Shown piece by piece: positions 55,480 through 64,000 of a DNA stretch of 64,000 nt. The translations under genes were made by a program, and so were the position numbers. Source of the stretch: Cycas panzhihuaensis. Taxonomy: Eukaryota > Cycadophyta. The first letter of the stretch is position 1. Every line of letters begins with the position of its first letter. Location of the stretch: contig CM041465.1 in assembly GCA_023213395.1 (NCBI GenBank), positions 7,316,001 through 7,380,000 on the forward strand, given 5' to 3'. Below the pieces are notes generated by a model. It worked only from the letters and a program-made list of their open reading frames with translations. It was not told the DNA's origin and did no database searches.

Positions 55480-56327
55480 TGTTGGGACATATTGTGACAC
55501 ATAGGCCTCGAGGAAGACTAATACGCTTGTATTGACCAAAGGAATGCAAATGCAGACGGGATGCGAGGTACGCACAAAAAAAGCAGTGAAGAAATCAACA
55601 TTATGGATGTATATGCGGTGCGTGCACTGCACACGTACGCAGCGATGCGTAAACCGAATCCAAGGCGCGCGCATGACAAGACGGACCGTGGAAGCCTAGG
55701 AAGCTACTGCACGCACGTGACGGACGTCTGGACCTAAAGAGACATTAGTTAAAGTGTATAACTAATGATTAAAGTGAAAGGGTACCTTGGTGACAAAAAG
55801 GTATGGTTATGACTTTGGGTCATAACCTTTCATCCAAAAGGCATCAAAGGGACATATTTAATGGTGCTTTGAGGACCATTCCAAAGGTGAGTCGAGTTAT
55901 TCATTCCTATGTCATGTGCTCGAGGGTGAGAGCCTGACATCGTGGTACGCAAAGGTGCAGGAGACAGTACGCATGACAGCCAATTGGAGCATCATTGTAT
56001 GATAAGTACCACCTGGGTACGCATTGTAACAGAAAGATTGTATGCTGCTAGAATGCTCAGGAATGCATTCTAGCCTCTGTGTAAATGAACTGTTGACTTA
56101 ATAAAAGGAAGAGTTACGTGGAATTTGGTGTATTCTTGGTGTTGTGATGATGATTTGCTGAGTATGTATTGATTTACATCGTTGTGTACCATTCATGAAT
56201 TATATATGGAATGTATGTGGAATGTATGTGAATGACCATGTTGATGATCCCGAAACTAGACTATAGCGCTGTGTAAACCTTGACAAGTGTACCGATTCCA
56301 CAAGGGGGTGGAATCCACCAGTCAACA
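55480..56327 (+). repeat. Gypsy-I 3' LTR
   Basis: 848 bp. About 390 bp of non-coding sequence precedes it, with AGAGGGGAGGAA near 55402 as the only clear purine tract. The first 250 bp are patchily unlike the 5' LTR; the remainder matches closely. Confidence 0.92.
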
Positions 56328-56690
56328 GCAACCCAATGTTGCCTTGTTATCCACAGAAGCAGAATATAAAGTTGCAATCAACGCAACTTGTGAAGCTATT
56401 TGGCTAAGACAGATTCTTAGTGAGCTTGGACTTGAGCAGGATCACCCCATCAAGTTACATTATGACAACCAAAGTGTGCTCAAATTAACAAAGAATCCAA
56501 TTTTTCATACAAGGTCCAAGCACATTGAGATTCATCATCATTTTATCAAGGAGCATGTTCAGAACAGTGAGATCAACCTCTTCTACAAGCCCACAAACCA
56601 GTAGTAAGCAGACATCTTTACCAAACCACTTGTCAGAGAGAAGTTTGAGAAATTCAGGAATGGTCTTAGTGTCTGACTTAACATTGTAAA
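56328..56690 (+). pseudogene. Copia-H RNase H, second part
   Basis: QPNVALLSTEAEYKVAINAT, CEAIWLRQILSELGLEQDH, YDNQSVLKLTKNPIFHTRSK, HHFIKEHVQNSEINLFYKP, then a stop and ADIFTKPLVREKFEKF. Continues the frame broken at 50829. Confidence 0.85.
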
Positions 56691-56701
56691 CATTAAGGGG
56701 G

Positions 56702-57220
56702 TGTTAAACCTTTATCTTTAAATGTTAAGTGATCTACTCTATAATGTATTTAATAATGTACTTTATGTTAGTGTGACTTATCACTTAAAGTGATAAAGTA
56801 TGCAGCCACATTCTTTCTAGTTGCACAATGTTGTAACTTGAGGGTTAATGAACCCCCATGCACTTGTGCTCACAAGAGAACTCAGGAGGACACTTGTCCC
56901 ACATGCAACTAGCATGCTTGCATATTTAACATTCGTCAAATATGCAATGCTCTTAAGTCTCTATATATTGAGACCGTTTCTCATGTATCTCACAAGAAAG
57001 AGTATTGTATTGTTATGTTGTTATTCTTGGTAATCTAAGCTTCTTACTTATTTGGAGTTGGATAAATTCCTTCTCCTCCATTTTCGTGTCATCATGCTTG
57101 TGATCATTGTGTTTATGCTTGCTCATGTGCTCATCTCCATGCCTACTTGATTAGATGCTAATCATCTTCATTCTTATAGCAAACTTTCCATTCTTTTAAA
57201 TCCTAAGGGCCATATTGTAT
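56702..57220 (+). repeat. Copia-H 3' LTR
   Basis: Begins TGTTAAACC after an AAGGGGG purine tract. It is homologous along its length to Copia-B and Copia-G LTRs, including the palindrome (with one inserted A) and the hairpin. The right end is estimated from that homology. Confidence 0.75.
56918..56947. other. Conserved LTR hairpin, Copia-H 3' LTR
   Basis: Arms TTGCATATTTAACA and CGTCAAATATGCAA around TT; 12 of 14 pairs hold. Relative to Copia-G it has paired changes at two more positions. Confidence 0.7.
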
Positions 57221-57348
57221 TGTACTAGAGTTTTTTTTGTTCGTACAACGTCTTCTTCTCCTTGAAAATCTTCACCAACAAATATTTTTTAGAATTTATT
57301 CAACAGATTTTGCCTCTAATCTATCTCAACCTCAACCCCTTCAGACCT

Positions 57349-57360
57349 GCTCTAATACCA
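57349..57360 (-). other. Orphan primer-binding-site relic
   Basis: GCTCTAATACCA is the complement of TGGTATTAGAGC. TGTCAAAGTAATC from 57361 would be the LTR end, and a minus-strand TATATGATTT-like box lies near 57420. The LTR-like segment extends to at most about 57690, where Gypsy-J pol begins on the other strand. Confidence 0.5.
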
Positions 57361-57730
57361 TGTCAAAGTAATCATATGATTCAGAGGACAATGATTCACA
57401 TCATTAATAAGGAGAGGAAATCATATAAATACATCATGTGTACATAGAAGGCCCAATGCATGTTGGCCAAGTGTCACAAGTACATAAAAGAGGGGTTCGA
57501 CATATAACACTCAGCTTTACTTTACGAACCTTTAATTACAAAAGATAGAATATTAATATTCCTCTAATAAGGTGGCCAACCAATGATTAAAGAATCCACA
57601 TACAACTTTGAGTCTAATGACCAGATTTCATACAATGAGCCACCTCAATAATTAATTTAGGATTTGATCAAAACACAAAAATTACCCCATGTTGATAAAA
57701 ACAACTATGACCATCTTTTTATAATATAAA

Positions 57731-60101
57731 GATGTATTTGCATGGACCTACAAAGATCTGAAAGGTATACCAAAAAACTTGTGCGAACATAAGATCAAAT
57801 TAATACCTAGAGCCAAACCCGAAAGGAAAAGACATACTAGATGAATCCAAAATATGCAAAGCAAGTGGATGCAGAAATAAAGACAATGTTGGATGCAGGG
57901 ATCATATAAGGTAGAAACAAGTGAATGGGTATCACCAGTTTTAATCGTTTAAAAAAAAAAATGGCAAACTTAAAATTTGTGTGGATTTTTGAAAGTTGAA
58001 TATAGTAACCCTCAAAGACCTTTTCCCAATATCTTTTACTGATACCATATTGGAAGAAGTTGCAGGACATGAAATGTACTCATTTTTAGATGGGTTTTTT
58101 GGTTATAACCAAATTAGTAGTGCAAAAATCAATAAGTTAAAAACCACTTTCATTACACAATTTGAGATTTTTGCATATAATCGAATGCCATTTAGACTAT
58201 GCAATGCTCTAACAACATTTCAAAGAATCATCATGCACTTATTTGAACAACTCACATCAAGGTCGATCAAAGTATTCCTGGATGATTGGTCAATTTATGG
58301 AAGTGTTAAAGATCATTTTCCATTATTAAATGAATGTTTAGAGGTATGCAAAAGAACGAGATTATCACTAAATCCAAAAAAATATCAATTTTTGGTTCCT
58401 TACAACAAACTGTTAGGCCATATCATGTGTGTACAAGGGCCAAAAATAGACCCCGATAAGTTGAAAGTTATAATGAATCTAGCCCCACTAATTGGCGTAG
58501 CAGAACTACGAGCATTTCTAGGACACAATGGATATTATCAAAGGTTCATAAAGAGTTTTGCCCAAATAGCACATCCATTAGAAGAATTACTATATAAAGG
58601 AGCAAAATTTGTATGGCAAAACCAATAACAAAAACCATTTGAGGATATAAAAGGGAGAATTAGTCAATGGTTGCTACTACTCCAATAATTTAATTTTAAG
58701 GCAATAGTTCAACCAAGCTATGCACATGTGGCTATCAAATACCTCTTAAGAATTCAAACAGGTAAAGCATCGAGTGGAATGAATGATGACTTTCCTGATG
58801 CAAGACTATTTTAAGTAATAATTACTACACCTGGCTACGAAACAATAACAAAGTATTTAAGTTCAGGGTCGTTTCTTGTCAACATGCCCTCACAACAACG
58901 AAGGGAATTAGTAAGGAAAGCAACACCCTACCAACTAATAAGAGGGCCCCTTTATAAATTAGGCAAAGATCATGTACTTTGAAGATGCGTAATGCCCAAA
59001 GAAGTCCACATAATATCAAAGGAAGCATATCAAGGCATTGTGGGAGGTCAAGTCAAACCAAAATCTACAAGTCATAAAATCTTACTATTAGGATTATGCT
59101 GGCCACAATTGTTCAACAATGCAAAAGATTATGTGTTGAAATGCAACATATGCCAACGCATGGGACAACCTTTAGACCACGATTTTATGCCTTTACAACC
59201 ATCCCTAACCCAAGGAGATTTTGAACAATGGGGTCTGGACTTTGTAATACCTTTTAAATGTGCTACAAGTTCGAACCAGGCAAAGTACATAGTAGTAGCC
59301 ATCGACTACCTCACAAAATGGGTCGAGGCAAAAACACTTCGAGACAATTCAACACAGAGTATGGCCATATTCTTATATGAAAATATTATTACAAAGTTTG
59401 GGTGTCCCTTAGAATTCGTTTGTGATAGAGGGACTCACCTCGTCGACGATACCATCTATTATTTGACACAATTTCCCATGATCATGCACCATAAATCAAC
59501 TCCCTACTACTTGCACACAAATGGGCACGTTGAATCAATTAATAAGATATTAGTAACTATGTTGCAGAAGTTGTTCAATGCCAATCAAAATGATTGGGTA
59601 AAATAGTTGTATTCTATACTATGAGCCTTTCACACAACATACAAAACTACCACTAGCCATACTCCATTTCAGTTAGTATATGGAACAAAAGCAGTTTTGC
59701 CAATAGAATTCCTAATACCAAGCCTAAGGATTGTTGTGCAAGAATGATGGCCAGACGCAGCTAGTCTCAACAACCCTTTGGAAGACATTATGGCCTTAGA
59801 TGAGAAACAATTATAAGCACAGTGAGCAACAAATACTATACAACAATGCAAAAAGAAATGACATGACAAAACACTTCGAACAAAAACATTTAAGCAAGGG
59901 GACCTTGTCTTAAAATATGATGGCAAACACTTCATAAAACCAGGAAAACTTCAAATTAGATGGCTTAGACCATTTCTCATGAAAAAAATATTTGATAACG
60001 GATTAGTCGAACTAGCAAAAATCAATGGAGATACATAGTCAACCATTATAAATGGATCAAAGCTAAAACTATATAATACAATTTTTATGCAAGGAAAATA
60101 A
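57731..60101 (+). pseudogene. pol: Gypsy-J pol: RT, RNase H remnant, integrase
   Basis: RT: DVFAWTYKDLKGIPKNLC, MNPKYAKQVDAEIKTMLDAG, FLDGFFGYNQISSAKINKLK, FRLCNALTTFQRIIMHLFEQ, VFLDDWSIYG (catalytic DD kept), then LRAFLGHNGYYQRFIKSFAQ. RNase H (58630-58990) is short and broken. Integrase: CNICQRMGQPLDHDFMP, DFVIPFKCATS, VCDRGTHLVDDTIYYLTQF, NGHVESINKIL (D, D and E all visible), HTPFQLVYGTKAVLPIEF, then FKQGDLVLKYDGKHFIKPGK. Several stops. Confidence 0.87.
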
Positions 60102-60769
60102 ACTACTGACAATGGTGATAACACCAATTTCAATGACAATAACACCATGTATACAATATAATTAATTATATAACAAATATGTTAAATATACAAAAGATAA
60201 TAATAATAATAAAATAATAGTGGGCCAACCCACATGGTCAACTGACCCATGCAATGTAATCAACATGAACTTCCCACCACCATACTCATCCTTTAAAAAT
60301 GGACGATCATCACAAAATGCCATAAGCCAGTCTGCGTGAAGACATGAAGCCATTAGGTTGTAAGTCGTGAGCCAATCTAGCAAATCCACTATGTGGAGAG
60401 TGATGATCATAAGCCAATCTGCATGAAGAGGTGGATCCACAGATAATGTGTGAGCCAATCAAAGAAAAGAGACATCATCTTGAATCTTGAAGCGTTGATC
60501 GTGTTTGTGAATGAGAGGGTCGATTAAGCCGACCTAGCATGACATCAAAAAATAGGGTGATCATTGAGCAAAGTTTCACATGCAAGGGTTAACATTACAA
60601 AGAAGTCACTTGGAGGCTAATCACACACAGTCGATCAACTCGAGAGCTTATTGACTAAACACATAGAGGAGTGCCACCAATAGGCACAAAAATTGAAGGT
60701 ATTTTTAAGTTCTAAAATTCATTAGAAGATCGAAAATGTTTGTTGGTAGAGGAGGGTTTGCCAAATTTT
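60102..60769 (+). other. Gypsy-J spacer between pol and extra ORF
   Basis: AT-rich, non-coding on the plus strand. AAGCCAGTCTGCGTGAAGA near 60325 recurs as AAGCCAATCTGCATGAAGA near 60412, a diverged direct repeat of about 88-bp period. A pyrimidine tract with TTTACAG near 60786-60793 could serve as a splice acceptor for the following ORF, as used by env-position ORFs in some retroelements; this is speculation. Confidence 0.4.
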
Positions 60770-62515
60770 GTCATACTACCATTTCATTTACAGGGGCGGC
60801 ACAAAGACATCAGGAAAGGAACTGAGATGAAGATATGATACCCATTTGAAGTAGGAGGGTGGCAAATTAAAAGACAATTATTAGATTCACCAGTATTATG
60901 CAAATGGCTAGAAGTGGAGGACCAAAACGCTCCATTGTGCACAAATTTAACCAACACTGGAGTTGTGCAAGCAACCTCTTTTCTTGTCTTCTCTAAAAAC
61001 TCAAAATGGCTAAGAGATGTGTTCGATGGGTAAAATCTTATGACTCGCACATTAGTCATTAACAAAAAAGCTATTAGTATGGAACCAAAAGATGTTACAA
61101 GACTAATGAGATTTCCATGTCAAGGATGAGAAGCAAGGAAGTTGGGTAATTTAATTGCTACCATAAAAGACCAAACCATTCAAGCTATATGCAAGAAAGA
61201 ATTTTATACTAAGCATGATCGACGAGGTATCCCCATTACACATTTGAAGACCACAAACGTAATGGTAGTGGCAGTTATGATGTGCACAAGGCTTCTGGGG
61301 GAGTAATGTTGCAATGCATTACCTTGGTGGACAGCATCATATTTACAGGGTCTTATAAAAAGTGTGGTTTACAGCTAGTCAACATTCTTATCAAAGAAGT
61401 TGAAGACATCATTACACCAACTAATTATAGGAGGACAATCCAATTTCAACTTAACCCTATACCTCTTGGGATTTTGTTATGAGAAATTTCATCTGCCCAT
61501 AATCACACAAAATCCAACAATAATGCTCCTGTCAGCCTTTCACCAAAGTTCCGTACAAACACCAAAGAAGATTAGACTCAAAGTACAAAAAGAAGGATGG
61601 AAAGAGAAGCCAACTCTTAAAAGGAAGAAGGTTGTGACAATTGATCGAACAAATGAGTCTTCAAAAGAATTTGAGGATTCAAATGAGGACTACATAGTAG
61701 ATTACTCTGATCTAAGTTCAAGTGAAGATGAAAATTATGATCTTGAACCTAAAACAAGCAAAGTTATACCAAAACCAATCCCCATCGATCAGGTCTCACC
61801 AGCACCAACACCGAATTTGAATATACCAATGTCACCTAGCATGGGAAATGAGGTAGCACCACACGAACTATTTAAAATATTAGGTGGGGAGGAAATGAGG
61901 GACAACCTAATATTGGAGGAACAAAGACACCAACTAGAACCAGTGGAAAAAAGTAGGGTGTCATTGGCATCCACATAATCCATAGATCCCCAACAAATTG
62001 ATAATAAGCAGGTATGCATGATGAGCATGTTACATCAACTCTGCACGATGTTAGAAGACCAAGGACCAGGGTTTTGGAAATTGGTCAAAAATTACAAACA
62101 TAAAGAAGACAATTACAAAAGCCTACAACACTTGTATGGAGAATTATAGAAGGAGCTTAACAAAACAAAGGACTCACTACAAAATAAGGAGGACGAATGT
62201 AATCAATTAAAAAGAAAAAAAATCAGGAGATGCACACACAATAAATGATATATGTACAAAGAATTAGTGGACTTGAGGAAGATATGCATCGAAGTGACAA
62301 ACAGAATAATAACTTATCCACTAAGTTATAGGAGGAAAAATCTTGTAATGAGCATGTCCTATAGTATGTCCGAGTGATGAGTCAAGAGAATCAAAAATGG
62401 CAATGGAAAGTAGGTTTGGATCCATTGTACTCTACAGTAGCAACAAATCGCAAGACAAGACCTTCATCTAAAACACTCTATCCAGGATTAGCAACTATAG
62501 CACCAAATCCATAGC
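60770..62515 (+). pseudogene. Extra ORF downstream of Gypsy-J integrase (unknown, env position)
   Basis: Broken by a few stops and frame changes but coding-like for about 1.7 kb. The N-terminal part reads YPFEVGGWQIKRQLLDSPVL, CKWLEVEDQNAPLCTNL and AISMEPKDVTRLMRFPCQG. The last resembles the I-x-x-x-x-I-x-x-LxGLP-type segment of plant mobile-domain or Athila-associated ORFs (low certainty). The middle (61550-61978) is basic and then very acidic and serine-rich (EDYIVDYSDLSSSEDENYD). The C-terminal third (about 61980-62350) is Lys/Glu/Leu-rich and probably coiled coil. I see no signal peptide or membrane helix, so an envelope function is not supported. Confidence 0.5.
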
Positions 62516-62603
62516 CACATCTTCTGTATATGCATCAGTCTATGTATATTCTTGTATATATTTAAGTGAGACACTCTAGTCAAAAAAGAGAAGGGGGGGT
62601 AGG

Positions 62604-63080
62604 TGTTAGCACCAATTTTGCTTAGGGTCATTATGTTTACAAGTTGGATATGTTGGATGCGATAATTAATAAGACAAGGATGTTATGTTATGTAGCACGA
62701 TGTTAACAAATAATTATTTGGGAAAAGTCGTTGAGAGAGTCCTTACGACGAGCCACCTCATGAAGTATATGTAATGAGATTAGGCATAATTGGGATGGTC
62801 GAATTGTCGAGGGCATAGCCATATTCTATGTTACGCATCCTAATACTAGTGAATGGTACGAGACTAGTGTTGTATGATCATCTACTTAATACATTTTGTG
62901 CACGGCAATGATATTGTACTTTGCTTTGATATAATAATAAAGAAGTACATCGAATGATATCTTGTATATGTACATGTATTTGTTACCTGTGTTGGATGTT
63001 TGTACGTGTGGTTGCATGATGATGTCGTTGCATTGTGAAATCTCTCTCTCTCTCTTCCTAGAAGGGGACCTGAGACAACA
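62604..63080 (+). repeat. Candidate Gypsy-J 3' LTR
   Basis: Starts TGTTAGCACC right after a strong purine tract AGAGAAGGGGGGGTAGG (62587-62603). A plausible CA end is GAGACAACA at 63080, giving 477 bp. A TGATATAATAATAAAG box lies near 62927. There is no partner LTR in the window. Confidence 0.5.
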
Positions 63081-64000
63081 AACTAACAATACTTCTTCCA
63101 ATAACACAATCATGTGCTTAGATATTCATTAATGCATTCTCTTTTTTTTTTTTTTTCAAATTGGAGGAGGAATTCTTATATCATGATCAATGATAGGCAC
63201 TTTAGATTATGTATTGAACTTACTTGGAAGCAATATAAAAAATACAATAAATGCAAGCTAATAAATGTCACTACATTCTGCATTTCCCTCATAATTATAT
63301 AATGCAATCAGAACTATGATTGCTAAGTCGTTTGTCCCTAAATATAGCCATCTCTTGTTTTTGTATGTGAGATTAAAGAGGATAGAGCATCTAAGAGCAA
63401 AGAAATCAGATTGTGAACATTAATTAAGTTATGGACTTACTGCAAACAATAGAAATAAAAGTTAGCATGGATTGTGTTGGTTGGAAGTTAATAGTGAAGA
63501 ATTTAGTATCTTTTATAAAAGATGAGTAAGCATCATTAATTCTAACCCAAAAGTAGTCATCCTAAAAGTAAACATAGAATATAGTTATTATTATTAATTT
63601 GAAGGTGATAATGATGCGTGCAGGACTTAGATCAATGGAAGTCAACTAAAACTATAAAAGTAGTCAACCTAACATAAACATAAAATATAATAATTATTAT
63701 TAAATTTGAAGGCAATGATGACATGTGCAAATGTGAGATTGGTGGAAGTGAACCTAAAGTAGTAAAAGACGTTAGGGTTACATGGAGGCAAAGAAGGTGA
63801 AGAGGATAGAAAAGAGATGGCCAATAGAAATTAATAAAAAGACAAAATAAAAATCACATTAAACTTATCAGAAATGATGTAGAATGATAAATATCAAACT
63901 CATAAAAATACTTGCATAAAAATAAATTGGGTAAATATTGAGCCATCTAAAAACCAAATGATTGAGATGTTTGAAAGATTATAAACCACTTTTAGTGGAG
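63081..64000. other. Unassigned AT-rich flank
   Basis: No coding frame. A poly-T run lies at about 63142-63157. Contains the 107-bp tandem repeat listed separately. Confidence 0.4.
63549..63762. repeat. 107-bp tandem repeat, two units
   Basis: Units start at 63549 and 63656 (AAAAGTAGTCAWCCTAA) and share AAACATARAATATA, TTATTATTAAWTTTGAAGG, AATGATG and GGTGGAAGT-like blocks at about 75 percent identity. A third start (AAAGTAGTAAAAG) appears near 63762 but decays. Confidence 0.7.

Larger units (their letters stand above)
50830..56327 (+). mobile_element. Gypsy-I, gag/protease-only gypsy element
   Basis: LTRs of 857 and 848 bp, exact TSD GCAAC (50825-50829 and 56328-56332). The interior holds gag with multiple zinc knuckles, a DGGA-type aspartic protease and then directly the C-terminal end of an integrase. 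RT, RNase H and the integrase core are absent. It is therefore a non-autonomous element of the gag-retaining type. Confidence 0.93.
49634..57220 (+). mobile_element. Copia-H, 5'-truncated copia element split by Gypsy-I
   Basis: Begins inside pol just before RT, runs to RNase H at 50829, is interrupted by Gypsy-I, resumes at 56328 and ends with one LTR (56702 to about 57220). Protein and LTR are close to Copia-B and Copia-G. No 5' LTR, gag or integrase. Confidence 0.85.
57731..63080 (+). mobile_element. Gypsy-J, 5'-truncated gypsy element with an extra ORF
   Basis: Starts in pol just before RT (DVFAWTYKDLKGIPK), continues through RT, a shortened RNase H region and integrase to 60101, then a second long coding region (60770-62515), a purine tract and a candidate 3' LTR. 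The DVFAW motif and the downstream ORF suggest the Tat/Athila side of gypsy rather than chromoviruses; this is inference. The 5' LTR, gag and protease are absent. Confidence 0.8.

Noticed and set aside
60770-62515. Calling the Gypsy-J downstream ORF an envelope gene
   Set aside because: Position fits, but no signal peptide, membrane helix or cleavage site is visible; an acidic and coiled-coil protein is what the sequence shows.

Overview
The window is plant nuclear DNA. The only host gene I can recognise is the 3' half of an alkaline/neutral invertase on the minus strand (16600-18186, three exons with GT-AG introns). Almost everything else is a layered graveyard of LTR retrotransposons of the Ty1-copia and Ty3-gypsy types. 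Most primer-binding sites match plant initiator tRNA-Met (TGGTATCAGAGC). The low gene density, AT-rich spacers and nested elements suggest a large-genome plant, possibly a gymnosperm, but no single feature proves that. I see no rRNA, tRNA, CRISPR array or prokaryotic gene.

Layout. 1-230 is a 46-bp minisatellite. 1585-1814 and 8208-8825 are the two halves of an old gypsy integrase/chromodomain (Gypsy-Z), split by Copia-A (1820-8202; 374-bp LTRs, TSD CCTAC/TCTAC). 9441-15190 is mostly unassigned AT-rich DNA holding a minus-strand copia gag relic. 15191-15640 is an unexplained GC-richer block. The invertase follows, and upstream of its last visible exon lies Copia-B (19389-30610, TSD CATCT), with Copia-C (19600-24810) inserted in its 5' LTR. 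31.6-36.2 kb is a decayed minus-strand copia (Copia-D). 36.5-41.0 kb is a truncated gypsy (Gypsy-E) whose gag is tandemly duplicated. 41.0-46.4 kb is a minus-strand gypsy with recognisable gag, protease, RT, RNase H and integrase (Gypsy-F). 47752-49235 is a heavily deleted copia (Copia-G, TSD CCACA). 49634-57220 is a copia 3' half (Copia-H) split inside RNase H by Gypsy-I (50830-56327, TSD GCAAC), a gag/protease-only element. 57731-63080 is a gypsy (Gypsy-J) with a large extra ORF after the integrase.

How they relate. Copia-B, -G and -H are one superfamily: their pol proteins are close and their LTRs share two conserved inverted repeats. One of these is a 30-nt hairpin whose arms change sequence between families while staying paired. 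Gypsy-E and Gypsy-I share an unusual gag with about four zinc knuckles. Relative order from nesting: Gypsy-Z before Copia-A; Copia-B before Copia-C; Copia-H before Gypsy-I. LTR differences counted by eye make Copia-C and Copia-G the youngest (about 1-2 percent) and Copia-B older (about 6 percent).

Nearly every coding region carries stops, frameshifts or deletions. Only the Copia-C gag is open end to end. I found no clear new defence or metabolic system. The observations I rate highest are the covarying LTR hairpin, the gag-only gypsy family, the post-mortem gag duplication and the patchy divergence between the two LTRs of Gypsy-I.
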